64,000 bases of DNA from a virus. Under the pieces are notes generated by a model. It did no database searches, had not been told where the DNA came from, and saw only the letters and a list, made by a program, of their open reading frames with translations. The position numbers and the translations under genes were made by a program. How positions within the stretch are numbered: the stretch's first letter is position 1; the number at the start of each line of letters is the position of its first letter. The stretch spans positions 21,790-85,789 of IMG/VR virus record IMGVR_UViG_3300015374_000002, one strand, 5' to 3'. Below, piece after piece: positions 30,043-36,915 of this stretch.

Positions 30043-30243
30043 TCACGTGTCGTCGCCGTCCGAAGCGTACGGGTTCACCTGGTAGAGCTGCTCCCGAAGC
30101 TTGTCGTAGTCGAGAACGAGGGCCTCAGTTCGACCGTCACTGGGGATTCGCATGAGGACGGCATGCCCGTCCTCATCCCACCCCAACTCGTAGGGGTTGC
30201 CGACTTTGTCATGACACGTTTTCCACGATCCACTGAACTTCAT
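30043..30243 (-). CDS. small hypothetical protein (66 aa)
   Basis: Begins MKFSGSWKTCHDKVGNPYEL and reads like a small beta-sheet domain (AVLMRIPSDGRTEALVLDYDKL). AAAGGAGG precedes ATG 30243. No family recognised. Confidence 0.66.
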   Translation of the reverse strand: MKFSGSWKTCHDKVGNPYELGWDEDGHAVLMRIPSDGRTEALVLDYDKLREQLYQVNPYASDGDDT

Positions 30244-30267
30244 GCTGTCCCTCCTTTCTCTGTGACG

Positions 30268-30343
30268 TACCGCTGGCCGGAATTGAACCGGCGACCTTCA
30301 GATTGAGAATCTGACGACCCGAACCAGCAGAGTCTTCAGCGGC
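30268..30343 (-). tRNA. tRNA-Glu(CTC), copy 2
   Basis: Acceptor GCCGCTG/CAGCGGT, A73, loop TTCTCAA. The D arm is long and unlike copy 1. Confidence 0.85.
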
Positions 30344-30453
30344 CTTGTGACATCCGGACTCGAACGAGCCGGTACGTATGCCCACCGTACGAATTACCGC
30401 GCGGACCTTCGTACAGTGCGGTACCGCTGGGGAGTGCCACGCCCCCCGGGCCG

Positions 30454-30526
30454 TGCTCGCAGCAGGATTCGAACCTGCGGTCTCCTCCTCCGGAGGGAGG
30501 CGCCTTGTCCTCTGGGCCATACGAGC
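30454..30526 (-). tRNA. tRNA-Arg(CCG), copy 2
   Basis: Acceptor GCTCGTA/TGCGAGC, A73, loop CTCCGGA. Paralogue of the gene at 29907; the flanks are duplicated too. Confidence 0.88.
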
Positions 30527-30529
30527 GTG

Positions 30530-30634
30530 CGTTAGATCATGGGCGCCTGCCGGGGAGTCGAACCCCTCTACGACTTGGATGCGCATCCGCTGCCGCTTCG
30601 CCGGACCTGGAGTCGAACCGGATCATGATCTAAC
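30530..30634. repeat. 11-bp inverted repeat enclosing two T-arm-like segments, copy 2
   Basis: GTTAGATCATG and CATGATCTAAC correspond to the element at 29987. The enclosed part is longer and has two GGTTCGACTCC segments plus GGATGCGCATCC, perhaps a decayed tRNA. Confidence 0.6.
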
Positions 30635-30658
30635 TTGCGACGTTGTACACCGTCGCCG

Positions 30659-30733
30659 TGCCGCTGACCGGAATCGAACCGGCGACCTCCAGGGTGAAAG
30701 CCTGGCAACCCAACCAGCAGGGTCTTCAGCGGC
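30659..30733 (-). tRNA. tRNA-Glu(TTC), copy 2
   Basis: Perfect acceptor GCCGCTG/CAGCGGC, A73, loop CTTTCAC. Paralogue of the gene at 30268. Confidence 0.88.
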
Positions 30734-30771
30734 ATTGCCCGATTGCGGCTCGGGGCGGCCGTCGGACAACG

Positions 30772-30921
30772 TCAACTCTTCCCCTTGGAAGCACGGGCCG
30801 CGAGGCGCCTTTCGTAGTTCTGTTTGGCCCTAGCGTTCGACTCCCTAAGGTCCTTCCTCATCTGAGCTACGCCCTCGATCAGCACGACGACGGCGTCACC
30901 AACTGTCAACTTTCTGCGCAA
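30772..30921 (-). CDS. small basic helical protein (49 aa)
   Basis: TTG 30921 has AGGAGG 8 nt upstream. The product is a basic helix (MRKDLRESNARAKQNYERRL near the end). The longer frame upstream lacks a site and crosses spacer DNA. Confidence 0.5.
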   Translation of the reverse strand: MRRKLTVGDAVVVLIEGVAQMRKDLRESNARAKQNYERRLAARASKGKS

Positions 30922-31158
30922 TATGATCACCTCCTCCTGGTCATATTCACGATCGGCCCTCGGTCCCACCCCTGCGCGGCGCGTGTACACCACGCCGCAC
31001 AGGCTCCCGAGGTCTCTCCGCCCCGTCCGCCGATCGCTAAGCCGCCTTCTGTCCGAGGGTGACGGCCCCCATACCCATGGGTGGACACTGTGCTGAGAGG
31101 GCCGCAGGTCCCCGCGTACGGCGTACCTGCGCTGCCAGGCCAAAGGACCCTCTCACCG

Positions 31159-31229
31159 CGCCTGCGACGGGATTTGAACCCGCGCCCCCCACGCTGACAA
31201 CGTGGTGCTCTGCCTTGAGCTACACAGGC
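31159..31229 (-). tRNA. tRNA-Asp(GTC)
   Basis: Acceptor GCCTGTG/CGCAGGC, G73, loop TTGTCAG. Confidence 0.9.
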
Positions 31230-31262
31230 TTGCCGTGCAGGCGGTCACCCGCACGGGGATGG

Positions 31263-31394
31263 TTACTCGTCGTGCCAGGAACCTGGCCCGCACGGGTTCT
31301 TCTTGCAGTCAGCGCACACGCCCGGATTGGCGATGTCGTTGACCATCATGTGAACGCCGCAACAGGTGCAGTCCGCAACGCCGGATTCAGCCAT
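31263..31394 (-). CDS. zinc-ribbon mini-protein (43 aa)
   Basis: Cysteine pairs CTCC and CADCKKNPC, as in small metal-binding phage peptides. ATG 31394 has AGGAGG upstream and a GAGCGA hairpin before that. Confidence 0.7.
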   Translation of the reverse strand: MAESGVADCTCCGVHMMVNDIANPGVCADCKKNPCGPGSWHDE

Positions 31395-31408
31395 ATCGTC
31401 CTCCTGGT

Positions 31409-31428
31409 AAAGGGGTCGCTCTCCCTTT
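31409..31428 (-). promoter_or_regulatory. GAGCGA-loop 5' hairpin
   Basis: AAAGGG-AGAGCGAC-CCCTTT on the minus strand, 5 nt before AGGAGG. Confidence 0.65.
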
Positions 31429-31661
31429 GCGATCACAGGCATTTTGCGGGGGAGTGGCCCTCCTGGCTGACGTCCGGACGTCTCCAGGTCAGTTCCCCCT
31501 CCGTGATGGGATTGCCTCGATTGAGGACGACCGGCCACCTCACCGGATCCCCGGCGGTTCCCGGCAGGCGACCGAAGCCGCCTACCGGACTGGAGACTCA
31601 TCACGGGTGATCGGCGCGTTTTCCCGGGAACCACCCCGAAGATTGGCGCCGAACCACTGCG

Positions 31662-31733
31662 TAGCGACAGCAGGGTTCGAACCTGCGACCTTCTCGTTAT
31701 GAGCGAGGCGCTCTACCACTGAGCTATGCCGCC
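31662..31733 (-). tRNA. tRNA-Met(CAT), elongator type or Ile2
   Basis: Acceptor GGCGGCA/TGTCGCT fully paired at position 1, A73, loop CTCATAA without the initiator GGG/CCC. A CAT anticodon could also be a lysidine-modified Ile tRNA. Confidence 0.88.
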
Positions 31734-31752
31734 AGAAATCATCGACAGACGT

Positions 31753-31962
31753 CTACGCCAGGTCATAGCCGCCACGCGGGTCGATATCGTCAATAGCGAT
31801 TCCTTCGGCAAGACACAGGGCTCCGCGAGCATCTGCCATCGACGTTCGCAGATCAGCCAACGCCACCGAGTCACCGCGCTCCTTCGCCAAGCGCATGTCA
31901 CCTGCCAGACTGAGCATCAGGTACTTGGGGTGAAGTTCCAACCCAAGGGGGATCTTGGTCAC
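31753..31962 (-). CDS. hypothetical protein (69 aa)
   Basis: GTG 31962 is chosen because GGAGG lies 5 nt upstream; an ATG at 31977 has no site. The product (VTKIPLGLELHPKYLMLSLAG...) has a hydrophobic first half and a helical acidic second half. Confidence 0.58.
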   Translation of the reverse strand: MTKIPLGLELHPKYLMLSLAGDMRLAKERGDSVALADLRTSMADARGALCLAEGIAIDDIDPRGGYDLA

Positions 31963-32108
31963 ATGAACCTCCAGCATTGGGGGTGGTAAAAACGGACCCC
32001 CCGGCGAACGGGTTACCCCCGCCCTACGCGGCCCTCAGGGGCTCTCAGGTCCGCGATTTCGCATGGATCGGGGGATCCGGTCGGGACGTCCGCGAGAACG
32101 TCCCTGCG

Positions 32109-32180
32109 TGCGGATGACAGGATTCGAACCTGCGCACTCCTCGCCCCAAACGAGGTGGGCTACCACTGCCCTACATCCAC
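32109..32180 (-). tRNA. tRNA-Pro(TGG)
   Basis: Acceptor GTGGATG/CATCCGC, A73, loop TTTGGGG. Confidence 0.9.
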
Positions 32181-32185
32181 AGTGA

Positions 32186-32252
32186 CGGGTACTTCGGGGG
32201 CTGTTTCCTCTTGCGTCGGAGCGACCAACCACGGAGCGCTCCCCGAAGTACC
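32186..32252. repeat. spacer hairpin, 14-bp inverted repeat
   Basis: CGGGTACTTCGGGG and CCCCGAAGTACCCG bound the spacer between tRNA-Pro(TGG) and the next tRNA. Confidence 0.78.
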
Positions 32253-32257
32253 CGAAG

Positions 32258-32327
32258 TGGACCGGCGGGATCCGAGCCCCCGCATCCGCCCCCCGTCGGA
32301 GGCGAGTCTTCCTTAGACTGACGGCCC
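32258..32327 (-). tRNA. tRNA-Val(GAC)-like, degenerate T loop
   Basis: Six acceptor pairs, a GTCT/AGAC D stem, and anticodon stem CGCCT/GGGCG with loop CCGACGG (C33 again). The T loop is CTCGGAT instead of TTCGAAT. Possibly decayed. Confidence 0.48.
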
Positions 32328-32367
32328 TGATGATGTTCCGATCATCTGCGGTGTGTGCGCAACACAG

Positions 32368-32440
32368 TGGACCTGAGAGGACTCGAACCTCCCGCCTACG
32401 CCCTGCCGAGGCGTCGCTCTACCTGATGAGCTACAGGCCC
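32368..32440 (-). tRNA. tRNA-Ala(GGC) with C33
   Basis: Acceptor GGGCCTG/CAGGTCC, A73, loop TCGGCAG gives GGC with C33. Confidence 0.78.
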
Positions 32441-32626
32441 ATATGGGACGGGCGCCGGGTACAGCCGGTTCTCCCGGTGTGGCGATCGGCTTCTGCTTCT
32501 CGCCCGTCCAGAGGGGACTTACCCGACCCCTCGGCGGTGGGACATATCCGGTCCCTGCGGAGGCAGCCTTTCCAGTGTTTTTGAAAGGAGATTCCGGTCG
32601 GCTGCCACCCACCTGTCTTCTCCTTG

Positions 32627-32693
32627 TGGACCGGCCAGATTCGAACTGGCGACTATCCCCGCTAAGGGTTGCCACGCCAACGGCTGCGGTCCT
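32627..32693 (-). tRNA. tRNA-like gene, anticodon unclear (possibly TAG)
   Basis: Acceptor GGACCG/CGGTCC, D arm GCC/GGC and a strong T arm (GCCAG-TTCGAAT-CTGGC). The anticodon arm ACCC-TTAGC-GGGG is too short for a standard 7-nt loop. Confidence 0.48.
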
Positions 32694-32770
32694 GGGGATC
32701 ATCCACGAGGTGCTAGACCGAACGTCGGTGACTAGTACGACGCTCACGCTTGCCTCCCGGCTTCACCCTT

Positions 32771-32843
32771 GCGCACCGACGGGATTCGAACCCGCACCCT
32801 TCCCCTGGCCTTACGGGGTGCTCTCGCCATGAGCTGCGGCGCG
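32771..32843 (-). tRNA. tRNA, probably Pro(AGG)
   Basis: Acceptor CGCGCCG/CGGTGCG with C1-G72 as in Pro tRNAs. The anticodon arm CCCCG/AGGGG with loop TAAGGCC gives AGG but has A33 and a G-A closing pair. Confidence 0.58.
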
Positions 32844-32982
32844 TCCGACGGTCAGGTGTGCAGGTGGCCTGCCTGCGTCTGCCGCCGGAAGTTGGTGGGG
32901 CCCGCAGGTGAGCGCCGTGGCGCAGGAACCCCTTCGCGTCTGACTGTGCGCCAGCGCGTCGGGCACCGTATTGGACCCCGCG

Positions 32983-33052
32983 TGGACCTGGAGAGATTCG
33001 AACTCGTCTTCCCGCACCTTGCAAGGGTGGGGCGTCCCCTGGACTCAAGCCC
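32983..33052 (-). tRNA. tRNA-Ala(TGC), compact
   Basis: Acceptor GGGCTTG/CAGGTCC, A73. Loop with TTGCAA on CACC/GGTG gives TGC. The D arm is very short and the T stem has only three pairs. Confidence 0.6.
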
Positions 33053-33534
33053 GTGGGGGTGGATGCCGGTCGCCGGGTGCACGAATCGTGCGCCGACCGG
33101 TAGCGGGAATCACTGACCATCTGGGGTTAGCTACCCGCCGGGCCATGGCGCCGCGTCATCGCGGAACCTGTTGGCTTCCGGCATCCACCCGATCCCCTTG
33201 CCTCATTCGCGGCGCATGACAGTTACCGGCGGACCGGGTTGTGGGCTGTGAATGAGGTTCGGGAATTCTTTCATATGCCCCGGGATGGCGCCCGGGGCGA
33301 AGTCGGCGTGTACGGGACCGTGGGTCGCCGGAAGCGAGTCGGCGCGGTGTTGCCGCGTTCGCTTGGCCCGTGAGGCGTTTGCTTGGCGACAGGTCCGGGC
33401 TAGGGTCGCATATCCGGCGGCCCACGGAGCCCGTGCACACCTTTCTTAGGTGTCTTCTTCCACTGTTGAGTTTTCAACGCGCCCCGGCTGGGGCTCCTAC
33501 CCGTACACACCCCGTGGTGGCGGTGTGGGGTGCG
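33053..33534 (-). other. structured leader/spacer region of the tRNA array
   Basis: No gene seen. It contains a 13-bp inverted repeat (GGGTGGATGCCGG near 33057, CCGGCATCCACCC near 33178), a CCCCGGG hairpin (about 33280), a long nested stem (about 33305-33435, with AAGCGA/TCGCTT inside) and, just after tRNA-Asn in transcript order, GTTGAAAACTCAACAGTG (about 33459-33476), which resembles the antitermination leader of actinobacterial rRNA operons. Confidence 0.6.
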
Positions 33535-33606
33535 CACCGATGGCTGGATTCGAACCAGCAGTCCTCGCCTTAACAGGGCGGCGCTCTGCCATTGAGCTAC
33601 ATCGGT
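33535..33606 (-). tRNA. tRNA-Asn(GTT), first tRNA of the array
   Basis: Perfect acceptor ACCGATG/CATCGGT, G73, loop CTGTTAA. Confidence 0.93.
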
Positions 33607-33694
33607 ATGGAGTTTGGGGCCGGGGCGGTGGTGAAGCCGCCCCGGGATTCAGGTTCCCGGTCGGGCGGCTTCGGTGTCATCCGGTTTTCCGGAT

Positions 33695-33799
33695 TTACAC
33701 GTCTGCCACCCGTTCGGAGGCGAAGCCCGTGTCGGGGTGCACCAGGCGCGTGTGGCTCTGGGTCCCGGTGTTCGGGTCTGTGGCCTGTCGGTTGGTCAC
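33695..33799 (-). CDS. possible small protein (34 aa)
   Basis: GTG 33799 has AGGAGG 10 nt upstream and encodes MTNRQATDPNTGTQSHTRLV followed by HPDTGFASERVADV. It is the only frame with a ribosome site between the array promoter and tRNA-Asn. A GCCGCCC hairpin (about 33637-33670) separates it from the tRNA. Confidence 0.45.
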   Translation of the reverse strand: MTNRQATDPNTGTQSHTRLVHPDTGFASERVADV

Positions 33800-33847
33800 C
33801 TGCTGTGCACCTCCTGCCGTGTTCTTCGTTCTTTCGATAACCCAAAG

Positions 33848-33874
33848 GTACAGTCATCTAGCACGAGACGTCAA
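33848..33874 (-). promoter_or_regulatory. main promoter of the tRNA array
   Basis: On the minus strand TTGACG is followed by an 18-bp spacer containing GTGCTAGATGACTG and then -10 TACCTT. It is one of the best matches to the phage promoter pattern, and all of the array lies downstream. Confidence 0.75.
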
Positions 33875-33915
33875 GAGGTATTTCTGGTTTCTTTTGTATA
33901 GACAAGAACCGCAGG

Positions 33916-34335
33916 TCAGGCCGCTGCCAGGCCCTCCTCCGGCTCGCCCTCGGCCAGGACGGATCCGGCGGGCAGCGTCTCCTGCTCCGGCGGAGACGGC
34001 GGGGAGACCATGTCGGCGAGGCGGCCGACCGTGGCGGCGGCGGCCACCGGGTCGGCACGCAGCAGCAGCCCGGCCAGTTCGCCGACCACCTGCGCAACCA
34101 TGGCGGGGGGTAGGAGGTAGAGGGCGCGGACCCGGTCGGTGGTGTCGTCCACCACGCCGCCGACGGCGTAGGCGATAGTGATCTCTCCGGCGACGGGGTG
34201 TTCGATGAGGCATCCGTCGGTGCCAGTGACGACGATGCCGTAGCGGGTGTCCACCTTGCGGCCGTTGTCGTCGTGGGTCATGGCCTGTCCGGAGATACTG
34301 CCGGGCAGGAACCGGGGGTTGGTGGTTTCCATCAT
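33916..34335 (-). CDS. hypothetical protein (139 aa)
   Basis: The N-terminal half is beta-rich (RYGIVVTGTDGCLIEHPVAGEITIAYAVGG), followed by an Ala/Leu helix region and an acidic Pro-rich tail. Two ATGs open the frame. A weak GAGCGA hairpin (GGGTAAGAGCGACCCC) precedes it. Not recognised. Confidence 0.66.
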   Translation of the reverse strand: MMETTNPRFLPGSISGQAMTHDDNGRKVDTRYGIVVTGTDGCLIEHPVAGEITIAYAVGGVVDDTTDRVRALYLLPPAMVAQVVGELAGLLLRADPVAAAATVGRLADMVSPPSPPEQETLPAGSVLAEGEPEEGLAAA

Positions 34336-34428
34336 GTGGTGCTCCCAGGGGTCGCTCTTACCCGTTGAAGATTGGCCGCATCATGACACAGGGGTGCGGC
34401 GGGCGGTAGCGAGGCGGTAACGGGGCGT

Positions 34429-34758
34429 TTACGGGACATTGCCGGGCAGAACATCAGAATCGATGATCAGGGTGACGCCGAACAGCTTCGCCCACGCCAT
34501 CCCCGGTCGGGGAGAAACGGCCAGGTTGAACCGGGTCGTACGGGGCTGCGCCCCGGCCGGGGTCTCCATGAACATCTCCCATGCTTCACCCTGGGCACAA
34601 TCCAGCAACAAAAAAGCTTCACCCGACGTGATCAGCATGGCGGCGCGCACCGTTGCGGTATCCAGCCCACCCGACTGCAACGCCATGGCGAAGGCGTAGA
34701 CCCGCTGGATCAGCTCACGGGCACCCGGCGGCAGCGACGCGGTCATGACGGCCAGCAT
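34429..34758 (-). CDS. hypothetical protein (109 aa)
   Basis: The product has a helical first half (GARELIQRVYAFAMALQSGGLDTATVRAAML) and a beta second half. No good ribosome binding site precedes either ATG (34758 or 34746). An inverted operator copy lies 45 bp upstream. Confidence 0.6.
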   Translation of the reverse strand: MLAVMTASLPPGARELIQRVYAFAMALQSGGLDTATVRAAMLITSGEAFLLLDCAQGEAWEMFMETPAGAQPRTTRFNLAVSPRPGMAWAKLFGVTLIIDSDVLPGNVP

Positions 34759-35067
34759 GGGAGGAGCGAGGCGCTTACGTCTCGCCCTGACCGGCGGCCG
34801 ATACGCTAAATAACGGCTACCATGGGCCCGTCACTTGCCGCCCTTTGCATGGGGTGGCTGGTGGTCGGAGATATCCCTCTTGGGAGTCGGCGGACCCACC
34901 TTGCCCCGCAGGCGCCCGCGATGAGGGAGGCGGCACATCGAGGGCCTGACGGCGGCCAAAGAGTCGCGCACCCCTTCGGCGTAAGACCTACCCGTTGAGC
35001 CCAGCTCCGGGGGGCGGTCGAGGATCGCGCGGACCGCGCTGTCAGATCACCCTCGATGTTGTCGTTT
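34759..35067 (-). other. 310-bp region without a convincing gene
   Basis: One long minus frame (ending 34806) has no ribosome site and codon use unlike its neighbours (ATA, AGA). It has several short GC-rich inverted repeats. A structured RNA is possible but I cannot name one. Confidence 0.4.
34803..34818 (+). promoter_or_regulatory. operator element in inverted orientation
   Basis: ACGCTAAATAACGGCTAC on the plus strand, upstream of the minus-strand gene at 34429. Confidence 0.45.
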
Positions 35068-35388
35068 TCAGGCGGCCACACGTACCCGGCGGCTGGTGTT
35101 CAGTCGTCCGGCGGCGTGCAGTCTCTCCACGACCACCCGCGCCCGGTCCCGGTCGGTGACGCGGTCGGTCCACATGTCGGCGAGTGCCTGAGTTCCCATC
35201 TCGACGCAGGCGTCAATACCGGCGCGGTCGGCGGGGTCGATGGCGGCCGGACGCACCGCCTCGTTAATGTGCCGCAGAGTGGGCCCGATGCCGGTAATCG
35301 GGGTCGGGCACTTCAGGCACTCACGGTAGCCGTCTTCGTTCCGCCATTCGACGGCCTGGTGGTCGTAGGGCTTCACCACGGTCATCAC
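35068..35388 (-). CDS. hypothetical protein (106 aa)
   Basis: The product has CLKCPTP, a half zinc knuckle, and a helical Asp/Arg-rich C-terminal half. A degenerate operator (ACTAAGTGCGTGTGCA, about 35414-35430) and GAGGGG precede the two ATGs. Unknown. Confidence 0.63.
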   Translation of the reverse strand: MMTVVKPYDHQAVEWRNEDGYRECLKCPTPITGIGPTLRHINEAVRPAAIDPADRAGIDACVEMGTQALADMWTDRVTDRDRARVVVERLHAAGRLNTSRRVRVAA

Positions 35389-35484
35389 CCCTCTGACCTG
35401 ATCATACCCAGATGTCGTTGCACACGCACTTAGTTTCCAAGTGGGGTAATCTTCGCTCCCCTGCGGCGGAACCAGGCGGCGGCC

Positions 35485-35781
35485 TCACCCCTTGCCGGAC
35501 CGGTTCTTCGCCGCCAGGACGCGAGACAGACCCTGCACGGTGAGCCGGTACCGGCGGCGGGGGAGTATCTCCTCCCCATACTGGTCGATCTCTGTCATCT
35601 CCCAGTGGGAGTTGATCCAGTCGGAGCGTTCCAGCCTGGCCAGATCGGGATACAGGTTGCCCGACCACGACAGGTTCAGCGCGTGGTAGAGGTCGATCCC
35701 CGTCATCCCCCCATCGGGCCCGTTGAACAGGGCGACCAGGATCGCCACCTGTCGCTTGACCCGCCGCTTCCTCCCGAACAT
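35485..35781 (-). CDS. PadR-like winged-helix protein (98 aa)
   Basis: VAILVALFNGPDGGMTGIDLYHALNLSWSGNLYPDLARLERSDWINSHWE...RRRYRLTVQG follows the winged-helix layout of PadR-type regulators: recognition helix with LYPDLARLE and wing ending YRLT. It probably binds DNA, perhaps the phage operators. ATGA overlap with the upstream gene. Confidence 0.78.
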   Translation of the reverse strand: MFGRKRRVKRQVAILVALFNGPDGGMTGIDLYHALNLSWSGNLYPDLARLERSDWINSHWEMTEIDQYGEEILPRRRYRLTVQGLSRVLAAKNRSGKG

Positions 35782-36146
35782 CACGCGGACTCCTTCAGGG
35801 CCTTGTCGTACTCGATCAGGGCGGCGGCCAGGGCCGACTGGTGGATGTCGGTGTAGAACGCCTGCCAGGATTCGCCGAACTCGTGTTGGGCCCATGAGCG
35901 GACGATATGGAAGGCGGCCCAGGCGCGCGCCTCCGGGCCGTCCTGGTCGGCGTGGACCTGGCCGCGCCGTTCCTGCATGGCGGCCAGCGCCGGTCCGCCG
36001 AGGAGGCGGGCGCATTCGGTGCAGTTGAGTCCGGCGGGGTGGTTGACGCTGCGGCAGGGCCGCAGCCCCTTCTCATCTTCGGGGTGCGCCGGTGTGGGGT
36101 GGCCGCACATGGTGCAGTGGGTGAACTCCGTGTCCGTGTCGCTCAT
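35781..36146 (-). CDS. zinc-ribbon protein (121 aa) with start codon in a hairpin loop
   Basis: N-terminal cysteines CTMCGH and later CTEC (about 33 residues on) suggest a zinc site; the rest is helical. The start ATG at 36146 lies in the loop of a GTCCGT/ACGGAC hairpin whose loop is ATGAGCGAC. AGGAGG is 4 nt before the hairpin. Confidence 0.7.
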   Translation of the reverse strand: MSDTDTEFTHCTMCGHPTPAHPEDEKGLRPCRSVNHPAGLNCTECARLLGGPALAAMQERRGQVHADQDGPEARAWAAFHIVRSWAQHEFGESWQAFYTDIHQSALAAALIEYDKALKESA

Positions 36147-36152
36147 ACGGAC
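36132..36152 (-). promoter_or_regulatory. GAGCGA-loop hairpin containing the start codon
   Basis: GTCCGT-ATGAGCGAC-ACGGAC. The conserved loop core supplies the first codons (ATG AGC GAC) of the gene at 35781-36146. Confidence 0.7.
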
Positions 36153-36169
36153 CTCCTCATGTGTTGGTG

Positions 36170-36451
36170 TTACGGCGTTTGGGTGATCTTCTTCTCTGCT
36201 TGCCGCAGGCACGTCTTACAGGTGCGTGAATCCCGGGGCCAGTCAATCTTGCGGTAGTCGCGGTCGGTGGGCAGCCAAACCTGGCGCCCACACAACGCCC
36301 TGTAGGGAACCTTGTAACCTTCGAACCGGGCAGGCCGGGGGCTGCCTGCGGTGGTGGAGCCCTGCGGCACGGCATGGTCTGTGAATCCGACGCCGAAGTC
36401 CCGCCCCACCCAGAAGGTGGCCGGGGCGGCTGGGCGGCCGTTGCCGGTCAT
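36170..36451 (-). CDS. hypothetical protein (93 aa)
   Basis: The product has ALCGRQVWL and TCKTCLRQAEKK, spaced like a Cys4 zinc site, with a Gly/Pro-rich N-terminus. ATG 36451 overlaps the upstream stop. Confidence 0.67.
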   Translation of the reverse strand: MTGNGRPAAPATFWVGRDFGVGFTDHAVPQGSTTAGSPRPARFEGYKVPYRALCGRQVWLPTDRDYRKIDWPRDSRTCKTCLRQAEKKITQTP

Positions 36452-36906
36452 GGCGTTTCCGGGGTTTGCCGGTCGATGGCATGCCGTGCTGCGTCGGCGG
36501 CCATGGCGAGCATGGCCAGGAACAGTTTGGCCAGCCTGTCAGACTCCTCCTGCCAGTAGGGCTTCAGGATGGCGGCCATCATCTGGTGGTCGTCGTTCTT
36601 GTAGCAAGTGACCAACCTGATGACGTCGCGCCCTTCCGGTGACATGGTGGTCTGGTCAAGGGTGACGGGCTGCCCGGTGGTGACGTCGATGATTTCGACG
36701 TACCAGAAGTCTCCGCCAGATGGGCCGTCGCTCATCTGGTCGGCTATGAGGTGGGCCCAGGCGCACATGGCGCCGTGGACGGCCCTAATGCCATGTTCGA
36801 CGATCAGTGAGGTTGCGGTGGCGGCCATTTCGCGGTCGCCTGCGAGGGCGGCGATGAGGGCCGTCTTGACGGCTTCGCCCACCTCGGGTGGCATGGTCTT
36901 GGACAT
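36448..36906 (-). CDS. hypothetical protein (152 aa)
   Basis: Ala-rich helices at both ends and a beta-rich centre (FWYVEIIDVTTGQPVTLDQTTMSPEGRDVIRLVT). It lies 9 bp after the DnaB gene and is probably co-transcribed with it. Not recognised. Confidence 0.67.
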   Translation of the reverse strand: MSKTMPPEVGEAVKTALIAALAGDREMAATATSLIVEHGIRAVHGAMCAWAHLIADQMSDGPSGGDFWYVEIIDVTTGQPVTLDQTTMSPEGRDVIRLVTCYKNDDHQMMAAILKPYWQEESDRLAKLFLAMLAMAADAARHAIDRQTPETP

Positions 36907-36915
36907 TGGTGGTCC

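Noticed and set aside
22095-32252. CRISPR array
   Set aside because: Repeats in the tRNA region are inverted or tRNA-derived and irregular in spacing; there is no regular repeat-spacer pattern and no cas genes.
33053-33534. tmRNA in the array leader
   Set aside because: No alanine-tRNA-like ends or tag reading frame could be found here or at 34759-35067.
34806-35081. 91-aa minus frame
   Set aside because: No ribosome site, overlaps the end of the next gene, codon use unlike neighbours.
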